Both the position numbers and the translations under genes were made by a program. A DNA stretch of 64,000 nt from Cynocephalus volans (Eukaryota; Chordata; Mammalia; Dermoptera; Cynocephalidae), in NCBI RefSeq assembly GCF_027409185.1, contig NC_084463.1:113714133-113778132 (forward strand), in the 5' to 3' direction. The notes under the pieces were generated by a model. The model saw only the letters and a program-made list of their open reading frames with translations. It ran no database searches and was not told the DNA's origin. Of the stretch, positions 25,325-36,587 are shown one piece after another. Every line of letters begins with the position of its first letter. Positions within the stretch are counted from its first letter, which is position 1.

Positions 25325-25562
25325 AAATAAATAAATAAATTCATACACACACACACACACACACAAAAAAAAAAACCGGGGGGGGGGGGGTAGAAGATAT
25401 AACAACTACAACTCCTTGAAGTTGATACAGCAAGCAAACAGAAAGGACATGGTTGGGTGGGAGGGAGGAGAGGGAGGAGTGAGGGAGGTTTCGGTGATGG
25501 GTCACAATAATCAACCACATTGTATATCGACAAAATAAAAACTGAGAAAAAAAAACAAGCAA
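25325..25562 (+). other. LINE-1 3' UTR and A-rich tail
   Basis: After the ORF2 stop come an (AAAT)n-like stretch, a (CA)n tract at about 25343-25365, a run of 13 G at 25378-25390, a purine-rich part (gggagggaggagagggagg near 25460) and an A-rich end from about 25547. A G-rich 3' UTR is typical of mammalian L1. Confidence 0.8.
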
Positions 25563-25569
25563 AAAACAA

Positions 25570-25862
25570 GGTTGAGCTTGAACTCTGTAGGGCAGCAGAT
25601 TGGAAACCCTGGCAGGGTTTCTATGTAGCAGTCTTGTGGAGAATTCCTTCTTCTTCAGGAAACCTCAGTCTTTGTTTTTATGGCTTTCAACACATTGGAT
25701 GAGGCCCACCCACGTTATGGAGGATACTCTGTTTTACTCAAAGTCTACTCTCTTTTTTTTTTGGCAGTTGGTCAGTGAGGGGTGATTTAAATATTAATTA
25801 CATCTAAAAAATACCTTTACAGAACACCTAGACTGGTGTTTTGACCAAACAACTGAGCACTA
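25570..25862 (-). mobile_element. MLT2 LTR fragment right of the LINE-1
   Basis: Plus strand reads 'ctctgtagggcagcagattgg', 'gagaattccttcttcttcag', 'ttggatgaggcccacccacg', 'actcaaagtctactctcttt' and 'gttttgaccaaacaactgag', the reverse of the MLT2 5' two-thirds. Its left part overlaps in content with the MLT2 fragment at 18870-19062 by roughly 70 bp. Confidence 0.8.
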
Positions 25863-27027
25863 TAGCCTAATCAAGTTATAAAATTAAACATCATAGTGCA
25901 ATTATGTACATTTAACTTATTAAATTAAGTCAGAATACACATATTATTAATAAATCCTTTGTGATCAACTTGCTTTATTAGCATTTGGATCAAGGTTCTT
26001 AACTTTGAATTCATGGACCCTTAGATGGTTCATGAGACTTTTCCATGTGAATGTATGGTTTTACATTTTTCTGGGGAAAGATTTATAGTTTTCACCAGAC
26101 ACTCAGAAGAGTCTAGAAGGGTGTGAGACAGGCCAAGAGAGGTTAAAACGCCACTATAGACAAATATCTAAACTGAGTGAATGATTTTTTGACATTTGAA
26201 GGCCAGGTTCTGATGTCCTGAACAAGCTGCACCCTTACAGACAGCTCTGGGAGTTACTCATAAAAGAAAGTAAACAGGAAGTCCTCACCAAATGTAAATA
26301 ATAGATTAAATATATATCTTTGTTTTCCAATGAGGTTTTTCATATCTTACTCTGATGGTATCAACAACAAAGATGGAAGAGTCCCAAGTTCAGCCCAAAA
26401 TGAATCTTTCAGAAGCAAGATTTTGATCATTATAGTTTTACAGGTGAGCTGTTTAGTTAACACATGGCAGTGGCAGTGACTAGCAGTGAGGAGCCTTCCA
26501 AAATCTTAGAAACGAGGAAGAATGCTGCCCTCTGAGCTCCATACTTATCAGCTCAGCATGTATGAAAAACCAGGAAAATGTCTCCTAGGCCCTGAGAACA
26601 GCTGGGTAGTTTGTTACTGAATCAATTAATAGGGAAAAACCAGTATTTTTAAAGCATGTTCAGGTTATGTTGTGAGGCTGCCGCATGGAAAAGGAATCAG
26701 AATACCAAACTGAGAATTTAAAAGGGCGTCTTTATTGGCCAGCCAGTGACTGTCTCTCCAAGAAAGTCTCAGAAGAGAACAGCCCCGACTTGAAGTTTAG
26801 GGGTTTTTTAAAAAGGCACATTTTTACATTAGTCACACAGTTAAAATTATCAAATAGTCACACACTTATAGTTATCATATAGTAACAGACAGACACACAT
26901 ACCCTCCTGGCATGAGGAGGGGGTTTGGGGAGGCCTATCGCAAGCTGATAACAGAAGCTGAAACTAGCCAGTTAATTCTCAGGGGCAGCTTGGGTGGGGA
27001 ACAGCAAACAAAATTCAAACTTCTTTA
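25863..27027. other. Mostly unassigned; possible LTR-like segment
   Basis: No gene is seen. 26680-27027 has some traits of a reversed retroviral LTR (for example 'cgtctttattggccagcc', a reversed polyadenylation-like block), but I cannot name a family. The 65-codon frame at 26685 falls in this segment and has no known motif. Confidence 0.3.
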
Positions 27028-27045
27028 CATGCAGGCTACTATTTA

Positions 27046-27204
27046 TTTATTTATTTTTTAAAAGATGACTGGTAACCCTTGACTTGGTGTTGTCAGCACC
27101 TCGCTCACCCAGTGAGCTAACCGGCCATCCCTATATGGGATCCAAACCCATGGCCTTGGTATTATCAGCACCACACTCTCCCGAGTGAGCCACAGGCCGG
27201 CCCG
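27046..27204 (-). repeat. CYN SINE, dimer
   Basis: It is bounded by perfect 18-bp repeats (catgcaggctactattta) at 27028-27045 and 27205-27222. Minus strand: unit 1 starts GGGCCGGCCTGTGGCTCACT, unit 2 starts GGCCGGTTAGCTCACTGGG, then a short tail. A few bases are missing from the second unit's 3' half compared with 31502-31692. Confidence 0.92.
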
Positions 27205-27222
27205 CATGCAGGCTACTATTTA

Positions 27223-30200
27223 GCTTTTAACTTCTATCAAGGGGGCTGAAGAGCTGAGGGGGATTTTCAAACAACAACATTTTCTAAGCAATTCAAACAC
27301 TATTTAAACTTAATCACTTTATCTTGTCCCACAGCAAGCAGTTTCACAGAAGTGAATTGCGTATGTTATGAAAGTGGGGGGGGGGGTCACCCTATCTCAG
27401 TTACAGAAAGGCTGCAGAGGGGAATATCTAAGATAATAGAACTATTCTACATGAAACTGTAGCTGTGGACACATGACTTATGCATTTGTCAAAACTCACA
27501 TCACAAAAACCGAAATCTGAATAAGGTCCATAGTTAATTGTATTTTACCAATGTTAATTTCTTAGTTTTGACAACCGCACTGTGACTATGTAAGATGCAA
27601 ACATTAGGGGAAACTGGGTGAAGGGTATATGGAAACTCTCTGGACTACCTTTGTAACTTTTTAGTAAGCCTAAAATTACTCCAAAGATAATTTTTGGAAT
27701 TTTAAATAGGTTCAGAAAAGCACATTCTGGAAGAGTATCTAGTACAAGAAAAATGTTCTTCTGTAGGTCAGGAGTATTTTCTCAGGCCTTACCATGAGCT
27801 TGCTGAAAAAAATCCTCGGGTCTAACTATCTCCTTTGGCTGGAATTCCCTGCTTACCCAGCAACTTTGGAATTCAGCACACAGGGGCTGTGGTCCTAGGA
27901 AAAGGAATGCATTGAAGAGGGCACATGAGCATCCTGTTACTAGAAAGACATATAAATCAATCGACTGGCACTTAGGCCAACTACCCAACCTCGGAAAATT
28001 TAGTTATGCCTCTCACTGCTCATCCTAGGGTCCAAAGTCTACTTTCTGGACCACCAAGGCTCAAAATGAAACCCTATGATCTGGTGGATTCCCCACCAAA
28101 TACTACCTACCTTCACACTTCCTCACTGCTCCACCTTCTTTATCCCGGTCGTTGCTCTACCTGCTAGTCCTTGTGGCAGCGAGCTCTCCCAGGATACTCT
28201 AGAAACACTATACTTGCTGTATACAGTAAAGCCTACTACTGACACTTTGGCAGTCCTTTTACTCTCTTGAATAATGTGAATACCAGTATCTCCTATTTTT
28301 AAAAGTGACACCCTTCTCCCCATGAATGATTTTATTAAGTAAAAGCTGTGGCTGTATTCTGAAAAAATTAAGGCAAAATAAACAATGACTAGAGACTAGC
28401 TTCACCCAGGTTTTTACTGTGTTGAAAGAAAAGAGCTTGATTTTCTCTCTCCTGTGTGACTAATTTTTCTTTAATCTCTGTGTACTTTTCTTGTGCTTTT
28501 CCTTATCGTCCTGTATTTGAAGGCCTCTGTAACCTGAATTGCCACTTTTCTTTCCAGAGATGAAGAGAGGAACAAACATTTCATTTGTATTTTAAGCATA
28601 AGGTTCTTTCCCTCTCTCACTTTATTTTTATGGTTTCGAAGACTTTGCCTTGAAGTTCAAGTTCTTCTGGCCAACATGACTCTAATCCGGTTGTCAGTAA
28701 TTTTTAGTGACGACTGTAACTGAGAGCTTTTCTTTACAACTCAAAGTTCACCAAACCCTACACTGACAATCACACTCTGATAGTGAGTCAAGCCTAAGGC
28801 ATGTAGGGCATCTTCTTATGTAAGCCACAATGAAAACTAAGGTTGTTACATCTTTGTTTCCTCTTCATTGTTCAAAGTTTACTACACATAATTCTTTTTT
28901 ATTACTACAGTAAATAAACACTTTTTACTTTGAAGAAATGGGAAGGGTAATTTTTGACAGGGAGATTTTTGTCTTATTACTACAGACAAGCCTGGACTTA
29001 CAGATGCCTGACCTCTGTGTATTCCTCTCCCAGGAATGGGTAAAGAGTGGGAAATTTCCTTCTATCTACCCTGTGGATGAGCAGTTAACCCCTTCTCATT
29101 ATCCTCTCTGGGTGCTGCCATCTCTTCAGGGTCCTGGGACCTTGACTCAGTTTCCCCTTCCATTCTTGTCCCCATTTCCATTCTGTGCCAATGACAGGAG
29201 AGGTGAGGGAGAAAGCAAGCAAGAAAAGGAAGGTAAAGTGCATCCTGTTGTTGCCGTGGTATTATTCCACACCATGTCCTCATTCAGCTCCTCCCTTACC
29301 CTCTCCCAACTTTTATTCCTACCTATGGTCAAGAAAGGGTGACTAGACCGGAAATTTTCAAAGTTGAGATTTTATGAAGAGAAGGGTGAGAAAAGGCAAA
29401 CTCTGTCCTAGTATAGCTTCTGACCCTATTGCCTGACATACTGCCTCTCCCTCTTCCACAGAGCTTTCTTTTTTGGTCCTTTGTTTTATTAATTTTAAGT
29501 GAATTAATATTTAATTTAAGTGGACCATCTGCCCCACTCCTCAACCACCCCACAGCCAACTCCATTACCCTGCTGTTTTCTCTTGCCCTAATACCAGCCT
29601 CTTGGCTCTGGGGGAAGCCCACTTTCATTGTCAGGGAGGGAGCAGAATGTCACAAGGGAATGGCAGTGAGGGAAGATGTGCTTATGGCACCTCAAGATGT
29701 AATTGTCATTTACCTCAATAAACCTAAATAAAGTACATATACTGCTATCTCTTGATTCATGTTTCATTAATAAATTATTAACTTCCTACTCTTTCTATCT
29801 TTTCAATGTAATCATATATTACATTTCCAAGTAAAGATACTTAGTAGGCAGAGTTCAGGGGAGAAGATAAGCCTAGATGTTTAAATTTGGGAGTTGTCAG
29901 CATTCATATGATGTCTAATATACAGACTGAATGAAGGTGCTAGTCTTAAACCTTATACTAAATTTTAGTGAAGCTCAATTCCTTTTTCATTTCTGGATAT
30001 GTTTTTTTTTTTTAATACACATAATTAGAAGTTCTCATATCTTCTTCCTACACATGCCCTGCAGGACCCTCACTTTGAAGAACACTTTTCTGAGATATAT
30101 ATGTCCAATAGCTGAGTTCCATGGAATGCACATTTAAAGTTTTACTACAAACTGCCAGATTGCTCTTCCAAGTGCAATATACTAATTTATAAGAAGTTTA

Positions 30201-30559
30201 TAAAGGAGTTCCTGTTTCTTCACATCCTCCCCTAAAGTTTATATTATTGGTTTTTATACCAATTGATCTATGGGTTGACCTCCTCCCTCAGGGATCAGAT
30301 TACTGCCTTAACTGGCTATCTTATTAGATGAGAAACCCCCATGCTCACCATAGCACAAGGTTTTTGACCCTTCAGAGTCCCTGAGAACAAGATATAGAAT
30401 TTTACCATAGTTAAAGTTTTGGTTGATGGACCAATAATTAAACATGGATTTAATTGTTTCTTCTCTACTGATCCCTAGTGAATTCTTCAAACTTACCACA
30501 AAATATTAAGACATTGTCATATTAACATTAAGATATTTAAGCCTAATATCCTATGACCT
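27223..30559. other. Unique-looking intergenic sequence
   Basis: I recognise no repeat or gene with confidence in these 3.3 kb. A plus-strand frame of 134 codons at 28938-29342 lacks domain features, repeats or a signal peptide and is probably chance. A G-run lies at about 27377-27387. Confidence 0.4.
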
Positions 30560-30605
30560 GGCACATAAGTAGTCCTTCAGTAATATTTGTTGAATGAGCA
30601 GAAGG
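30560..30605 (+). repeat. L2/MIR 3'-end fragment
   Basis: The block 'gacctggcacataagtag' followed by 'aatatttgttgaatgagcag' is the common 3' end shared by L2 and MIR elements. Confidence 0.5.
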
Positions 30606-30659
30606 AAATTGTCACTACTGATACGTAGACATATCAACTAGTGGAAATACTACTGGTTG

Positions 30660-31284
30660 TCTCTCTCAAGCCCTCTTTTCTTTGCTTCCCCTACATGAGT
30701 AACCAGTTCTTGTCAGTTTTATTTCTGAGATGTCTTTTGTGGTCTTGTCTTACTCTACATTACCACAACCATTGCCAAAAATTATAGCGATCCAAACCTC
30801 CTATCTTTTTTCCCTATTTCCTTCTTCCAGTCCAACCTCTATATGTCCACTAGAATTATTTTTCTAAAGCTCAAATAACATCAGTCCTCTTTATAAAAAA
30901 TAGCAATAGTGCATGGCTTACACAACTTTTCATAATCTTGTTTCAATCTATTTTTCCAACTTCATCTCTTACTACTTCTTATCAAGCACCTCTGCCTTCT
31001 ATTCCAAACTTGTGAAAAAGAACAAGCTACTTATCACATTTCAACTTGCTGGTTACTCTTTCATGTTTATGTAACATTCTACAATGCTCATCTTCTGCCT
31101 GGGAAATACTCATCTGACAATATCCTTACTCACCCTTTGGGTTTCAAGTCAAATATTGCCTCCTCTGGGAAGCCTTCCTTGAATCCCCATAGATAGTTGC
31201 TCCTCTGTGCTCCCACAAAGCTTTCTATTAACTCTTTTTATAGCAGTTATATTTTATTATGTTTACATTTTTTGCCATCTTGAC
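30660..31284 (+). mobile_element. LINE-2 (L2) 3' part
   Basis: The sequence holds the L2 hallmark 'tcctctgggaagccttcctt' near 31160 and 'ctgtgctcccacaaagct' near 31205, in the order of the L2 ORF2 end and 3' UTR. It is interrupted by a DNA transposon at 31285 and seems to continue at 31801-31905 ('gaatcgtgtcttgttcattt'). Confidence 0.75.
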
Positions 31285-31498
31285 CAATGCTGTCCAATAG
31301 AAATATAATACAAACCACATGTAATTTTAACTTTTCTAGTAGCCACATTAAAAATATAAAATAGAAAGATGAAAGTAATTTTAATAATACGTTTTATTTA
31401 ACCCAATATATCCCAAATATTATATTTGAAACTCATATATGTATTAATAAGATATTCTACCTTATTTATTTTTTTTACTAAGTGCTCAAAATCCAGTA

Positions 31499-31537
<39 letters not shown>

Positions 31538-31800
31538 AAAAGATGACCAGTAAGGGGATCTTAACCCTTGACTTGGTGTTGTCAGCACCACGCTCACCCA
31601 GTGAGCTAACCGGCCATCCCTATATGGGATCCGAACCCGTGGCCTTGGTGTTATCAGCACCACACTCTCCCAAGTGAGCCACGGGCCGCCCCAAAATCCA
31701 GTATATTTTTTATACTTACAGTACATCCCAATCTGGACCAGCCACATTTCAAGTGTTCAGTAACTACATGTGGCTAGCAGCTCTCATACTGCACAGCTAG
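31285..31800 (+). mobile_element. Non-autonomous hAT-type DNA transposon (CAGTGCTGTCCAATAG type)
   Basis: It starts 'caatgctgtccaatagaaat' and contains 'ttctagtagccacattaaaa', 'tatttaacccaatatatccc', and after the SINE 'gccacatttcaagtgttcag', 'acatgtggctagcag' and a decayed inverted end. This order matches a known mammalian MER1-group hAT element; I am not certain of the exact MER name. It lies in the L2 and hosts a CYN SINE. Without the SINE it is about 310 bp. Confidence 0.65.
31502..31692 (-). repeat. CYN SINE, dimer
   Basis: It is flanked by 14-bp repeats (aaaatccagtatat) at 31488-31501 and 31693-31706. The plus strand begins with a (TA)n tract (31498-31520) that grew out of the target or tail, then a T-run, then the two tRNA-Ile-like units in reverse. 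This is one of the best-preserved dimers: both units keep the box B-like 'GGTTCGGATCC'-type core on the minus strand. Confidence 0.92.
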
Positions 31801-31905
31801 TGTGAGCTTCAAGAGGAATCGTGTCTTGTTCATTTTTGTATTCCCAGATGTCTGACTTGTAAGAAATGCCTAACAAATGCTTGTAAAATGAATTAATAGA
31901 TGAAC
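31801..31905 (+). mobile_element. LINE-2 (L2) 3' end, continued
   Basis: It reads 'gtgagcttcaagaggaatcg', 'tgtcttgttcatttttgtat' and 'gcctaacaaatgcttgtaaa', the end of an L2 that is broken by the transposon at 31285-31800. Confidence 0.65.
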
Positions 31906-32224
31906 AATGAGGAAAAGAGCTAGAGTTGATTGCTTACTATGTGAAAAGCACTGTGATAAGTAACATAAATGTTTATTCCTTTCCTTACCAGCAAATGGTT
32001 GGTTGGTATTCAATGGATACTTAACAGTCATTAAGTAATTAGGTAGCCTTGGGAAAGCTACTTGACTTTTTATGCTGTCAATTTACTTATTTGTGAAAGG
32101 AGAGAGGGGATGTGCAAATTGACCCTTAAAGACCAGTTCTAAAACAGTGTGGCTGTGAATGAATATAGAGCATATAGAGTACAGTCATGAGACAATGAAT
32201 GGATGGACAAGAAGTGTTAGGAGT

Positions 32225-32425
32225 GACGTTGTGCAGTGGAAGGGCAAATGCTTTAGAATTAGACTCAACTGGTTAGAATTCCCTACTGTATTATTCAGTT
32301 ATATGATCTTAGGCAATTTAATTATATTCCTCTATGTTCCACATCCTCATCAAGACAACAGAGAGAGTAATACCTACCTTGTCGTGAGGCTTAAAAACAA
32401 TGTCTATAAAATATCTGGTATATTG
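32225..32425 (+). repeat. MIR SINE
   Basis: The order 'gcagtggaagggcaaatgct', 'ttagaattagactcaactgg', 'gatcttaggcaatttaatta' and 'gtaatacctaccttgtcgtg' follows the MIR tRNA-related part, core and LINE-like end in the sense direction. Confidence 0.7.
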
Positions 32426-32499
32426 GTTTATCTTCAAAAAAATAGATGACAGACATTATTATTGGTTCTGGAAAGTCTTTCATTTTATTTACTTTTTTC

Positions 32500-32810
32500 T
32501 TAAGATTTAACACATACTTTAGTTAGGACTTACCACGTGCCAGAAACTATTCTATATAAGTACCGCGCGCTAACTGATTGCGCCACTGGAGCTCCAGCCA
32601 GAAACTATTCTAAGTGTGTTAAAATATTCAGCTTCATAGCACCCCTATGAAATAGGTGCTATTACTGTTACTTAACTTGCATTTCAGCTCCAGTAAACTG
32701 AGGCACAGTAGTTGAACAACTTGCCCAAGGTAACATAAGTAGTAAGGAGTAGTGCTGGGATTCTACACCCAGGAGTTCAGTTCTAGAGTGGGGACCCTTA
32801 ATCACTCTGT
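32500..32810 (-). repeat. MIR SINE split by a tRNA-half insertion
   Basis: In reverse MIR order it reads 'accacgtgccagaaactatt', 'cctatgaaataggtgctatt', 'gtaaactgaggcacagtag' and 'acaacttgcccaaggtaac'. The insertion at 32555-32596 sits inside the 'gtgccaggcactgttcta'-type block. Removing it and one repeat copy restores an uninterrupted MIR, which proves the insertion boundaries. Confidence 0.75.
32555..32596 (-). mobile_element. Tailless retropseudogene: 5' half of tRNA-Ile(UAU)
   Basis: Perfect 16-bp direct repeats (gccagaaactattcta) at 32539-32554 and 32597-32612 enclose 42 bp. The minus strand reads TGGA followed by a match, with one difference from the tRNA sequence as I know it, to nucleotides 1 to 37 of tRNA-Ile with anticodon UAU. 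It starts GCTCCAGTGGCGCAATCAG and ends at GCGGTACTTATA, that is at the last base of the 5' exon, just where this tRNA gene has its intron. There is no A tail and no 3' half. The four extra 5' bases make a perfect 12-bp palindrome (ctggagctccag, 32586-32597). I infer L1-driven reverse transcription of a tRNA half; it is not a functional tRNA gene. Confidence 0.88.
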
Positions 32811-34436
32811 TCTATTATTCTCAAGTCAACCACAGCCAATTTCATTAGAAAAAAACTACAATTGGTTGCACTAAGAAATACCACAACAGAGTGAATGAAT
32901 GGCTTTCCTTATGGAGAAACTGATTACAGTTTAAACTGTGCACTGTTCATTACTCCGGGCAATATGAGATTAATAACTAAGTCAAATACGTTTTATTTTC
33001 CCAAAGTCACACCTTTGTAGATACTGACCTTTTTTTTTTTTTAACACATAGGTGTGGTTGGCTGCCTGAGGTTCTCCCAGTTAGAGACCTTTGTCTGCAA
33101 ACACATCTGAGAGAAAGCCTGACCCTAGAAGATCAAGGGTGTGCTGGTACTGACCTTAGAGTCTTTAGACATTTTGTTCTCAAAAAGCACCACCCAAAGA
33201 GCAATAAATAGGCAAGTCACAGTTTATAGCTTATGTGGCTTACGTGTTGGACATGCTATGACGTTAAGATAAAGATGATGAACAGTGATTCTCATTTCTG
33301 AGCATATGCAGCAGCTCTGTTCTGACTCATATGCAAAGAGAGTAAATCCCTAAGAAAGAAATAAAAAAAAAAAAAAAAAAAAGGAGACAGGAAAAAGAAA
33401 GGAATAATTCCCAGGTCTCAGTGTTCTATTCAGTTACTACTGCCCTCAAATGAGGTCCAAACCATGACAATGCCACCCACAAAAGGGCAAAACAATGACT
33501 ATCTAATCAAATGTGGAAAGAAATTGGCAGGCAAGATAGTTTCTTCTTTTTACATTGATGCTTGGAAAATTGACAACAGATAGTATATAAAGAAATGTCA
33601 CAAATGCTGTGCCTCTTCCTTCCAACCACCTGTGAGCTAGGTAACACAAGGGCACCTTGATCAATAAACAAGGTCTACAGGAGACAGTTGAGAACCAGAA
33701 AGTCAACGGTCAGGATATAAAGAGTGCTTTAGAAGAGCCAGGAACACAGCAGCTCCATTTTTGCTCCACTTAGATTAAACCTGTAGCAATATCTAAGGGC
33801 CAGATCATTCACCTCCAGATGAAAACCAAACTTCTTCACAGATCTCTGAAACACAGAGAACAGATACTGGTTTTCACCTGCCTTTTTGAGATGAGAAAAT
33901 GAAGCCATGGGGACCTGTGTGTACATACTTGCCCAGACTGGTAATCAATGTACTAGTGGAAATCTTAGAAACTTGACAGGAATTTTTTGTGTGTTTTTAT
34001 TAACAGGCTTTAGAAATATTTTTAAAGCAGATCAATTCTGGATGTCATAATTGGGTGCAGGGCAAGATAGAGATCATTAAATGAACTGTAGAGAATGACT
34101 ACCCTCACTCGAATTTAGCTCATTTGAGAAAAGTTGCCTGAAACTCTTTCTATGCTATGAGAGTAAACATCTCTGATGCATTCTAGATAGCTCTGATGGG
34201 TTCTCTACTGCAACAACAAAGAAAGTTGTATTCCATTTAGTTTTATCAAAACAAACATTTTTAACGTGCAATAGTTACTTTTAAATAGTTCACACTTTTC
34301 ACTATCATGGAATCTGAAAATAATGATTAATTCGGTGAGTTCCATGAGGGATGTAATTCCACGAGGAATGTATATAAGATTCTGCGCTTCTCATTGTGGG
34401 GAACACAAAGATGTGTAAGGACAAGGCATAAAGACT
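32811..34436. other. Unassigned sequence upstream of the CpG island
   Basis: No gene or clear repeat is recognised. There is an A-run at about 33363-33382 and a T-run at about 33031-33042. Minus-strand frames of 65-67 codons (33503-33926) look like chance. Confidence 0.35.
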
Positions 34437-34690
34437 TGATCTTGTTTTGGGGGAGGTAAATGTAGCATAGCAGAAAAATTATGGGGTTTGCCATCACATA
34501 GACCTAGATTTCAATCTCCCTTCTGCCACCTAACAGTTGTGTGACTTTGGGCTAGTTACTTGTCTCACTGAGTCTCAATGTACTCTTTTACAAAATTCAA
34601 ATGACTAGATACATACTTGCATAGGGTTGCTGTGAGGATGAAGACTTCATCAGAAGTATGTTTAATAAGACACTGACAGAAAAATATATC
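34437..34690 (+). repeat. MIR SINE
   Basis: It contains 'cagttgtgtgactttgggct', 'agttacttgtctcactgagt' and 'gcatagggttgctgtgagga' in sense order, the best conserved MIR of the window. Confidence 0.8.
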
Positions 34691-35934
34691 ATAAGTTAGA
34701 AAATGATATATGCTACAACAAAAATTTTTCCTCAGAGCAGGAAAAGGTAGTATTTACATAAAAAATATAATACTTGACCATACTTGTTTTCTGTTTCTAA
34801 AGAGGTTATGAAACTCTGAGGGATTCATGAATAGCTATAACTACATTACGTGTAGCATATGTGTTTTGGGTATTTATTCCCATGCGTTTTCTCAGTAACA
34901 CATGGTATCTCCCTTTAGGCTGTAAACTATAATTGCACATTTTTGGTTTGGTGTAATTTACCTTCATTTACAGAACATTGTTTTTATAGCATGGATCAAA
35001 GGCATGTATAAATGTTTCATATTTGAATAAAATTTCAATGCAGTTGATTCCAATATATAGCTGCCCAATTTTCAGGGCTCTTCAGTTACTTAAATAATTT
35101 CATCACATGTTTTACTCAGAACTAAGAATTAATGTTTTTGTACTTATATACAGATATTTCTTTAAAAATTAAGGTATTTGCACAAAAAATTTGTGTCGGG
35201 ACTATTTTCTGGTAATAGTGCCTAACTGCATATTGTATGCTGATAAACCTTAGCTCCGTGTCTTCTAAGGTGCCTCCAAATCCCCTATGCCGGGTTAGAT
35301 CCCTTTCCTACTTATTCCCTCCTCTTGCAAACGTTTGCCTCCCCATTAAACTCTATAGTGCATGGAAAGTAATGTCATATCCAACTTTATGTGTGTCATC
35401 TCTGACCGTAAGCAAGTGTGTTAGCTTTGTGTTTGGTGTCCTCCTGCAGAAATGACAGTAGTTGGCACTGGCCTGTGAACTAGAGGGCAGAAGCCATTGT
35501 ATTCAAAATGAAGTTTCCTGGGCTAGGAACGTGGGTCTGCCACAAGGTGGGCAGCTCGGTAAACGTTTGTAGTTTCCAGTCGGGTGTAGCACTGTGAGTG
35601 CTTTTGTGCTACTAAATAGGGCCAGGCACTGAAACAAGCTTTATATCCCTAAAGTTAAATCACCCTGAGCCATCCTGGCCCATCCTTAAAAGTACCAACC
35701 AGTGCGTGCTTTTTACCGTGGCAGGAGCTTTCATTCATCTTTATTTCTCATATTTTTTCCCCCCTCTTCCTATTGTTTGTAGGTTTTGAATGATAGTTAA
35801 ATCCTAGTGGGGATTGCTTATACCATGGGAGTCTCATGGAGCCTATAGTTAACGGTAATATTATTACTAATCATCACGACCCTTTTATTATTTAAAAAAC
35901 TGAGTTAAAAAATAAATAAAAATAAAAAACTGAG
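34691..35934. other. Unassigned sequence
   Basis: I see no recognisable element or gene. A short direct duplication of 'aaaactgagtta' is at 35896-35937. Confidence 0.35.
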
Positions 35935-36150
35935 TTATATTCTACGTAAAGTGTATAGCGAACACTAATCTTAAGTGTACAGCTCAATGAATCTTTACAT
36001 ATTTATACACCCCTGTAACTACCCCCCAGTTCCAGATACAGAACGTTTCAGCTCCCATTGGGCTCCCTCGTCTCTTCCCACTGAACATGCCCCCATCCCC
36101 CAGAGGTAACCATTACTCTAACTTCTCTCACTATAGATCAGTTTTGTACG
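35935..36150 (-). mobile_element. Old LINE-1 3' fragment, antisense
   Basis: 'ttaagtgtacagctcaatga', 'cagatacagaacgtttcagc' and 'cccagaggtaaccattactc' read as the reverse of an L1M 3' UTR. The fragment directly abuts the CpG island. Confidence 0.7.
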
Positions 36151-36587
36151 GAATTATTCCGGAGGAGTGGAATATGGAACGATTTGGCCCACAGTCTCCG
36201 GGGCTGGACAAAGACCCAGGCTCGGTTCCCTTCCTGCTGGGCACCCCGCGGAAGTTTCAGGGATCCACAGAGCAACTGCTCCGTTCTCACAGACCCGAGC
36301 CAGCCCCGCCAAGCCGGTAGTTCTCCGAGCGGATCCCTCACACCCAGCAATGGCCGGAGGGTCCCCAGACCCACCTAAAGGTGCACCGCGCCCCTCGCAG
36401 GCACTGCGGGAGCACGCCCCATGGCCGCACCGCCGTCCCCTGCGCCGGCCTGGCCGCATGCTCACCGCGTTTCCAGTGGGCGCCCCTCCCGCGCCACGGG
36501 CAGCCGGGCGTGGCCCTGGGTGCGACCCACCGGGACGCGAGCCGCCAGAGAGGGCGCTCCGGAGCCCTGGATGTGGAGCGCACGCCC

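Larger units (their letters stand above)
19063..25562 (+). mobile_element. Near full-length LINE-1, inactivated
   Basis: A 6.5-kb element in the order 5' UTR (GC-rich, 19063-20335), ORF1 (20336-21315), intergenic spacer (21316-21502), ORF2 (21503-25324), G-rich 3' UTR and A-rich tail (to about 25562). It is the best preserved L1 of the window and probably belongs to the same lineage-specific family as 6165-7933. Both ORFs carry frameshifts and stops, so it cannot move by itself now. I found no clear target-site duplication. Both flanks are MLT2 fragments in the same direction. Confidence 0.92.

Noticed and set aside
19063..25562. Active LINE-1
   Set aside because: ORF1 and ORF2 both have several frameshifts and stops and the reverse-transcriptase motif is changed.
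28938..29342. Plus-strand 134-codon frame as a coding exon
   Set aside because: No domain, no splice context and hydrophobic/serine-rich composition from pyrimidine-rich DNA. There is no sign of conservation to judge by.
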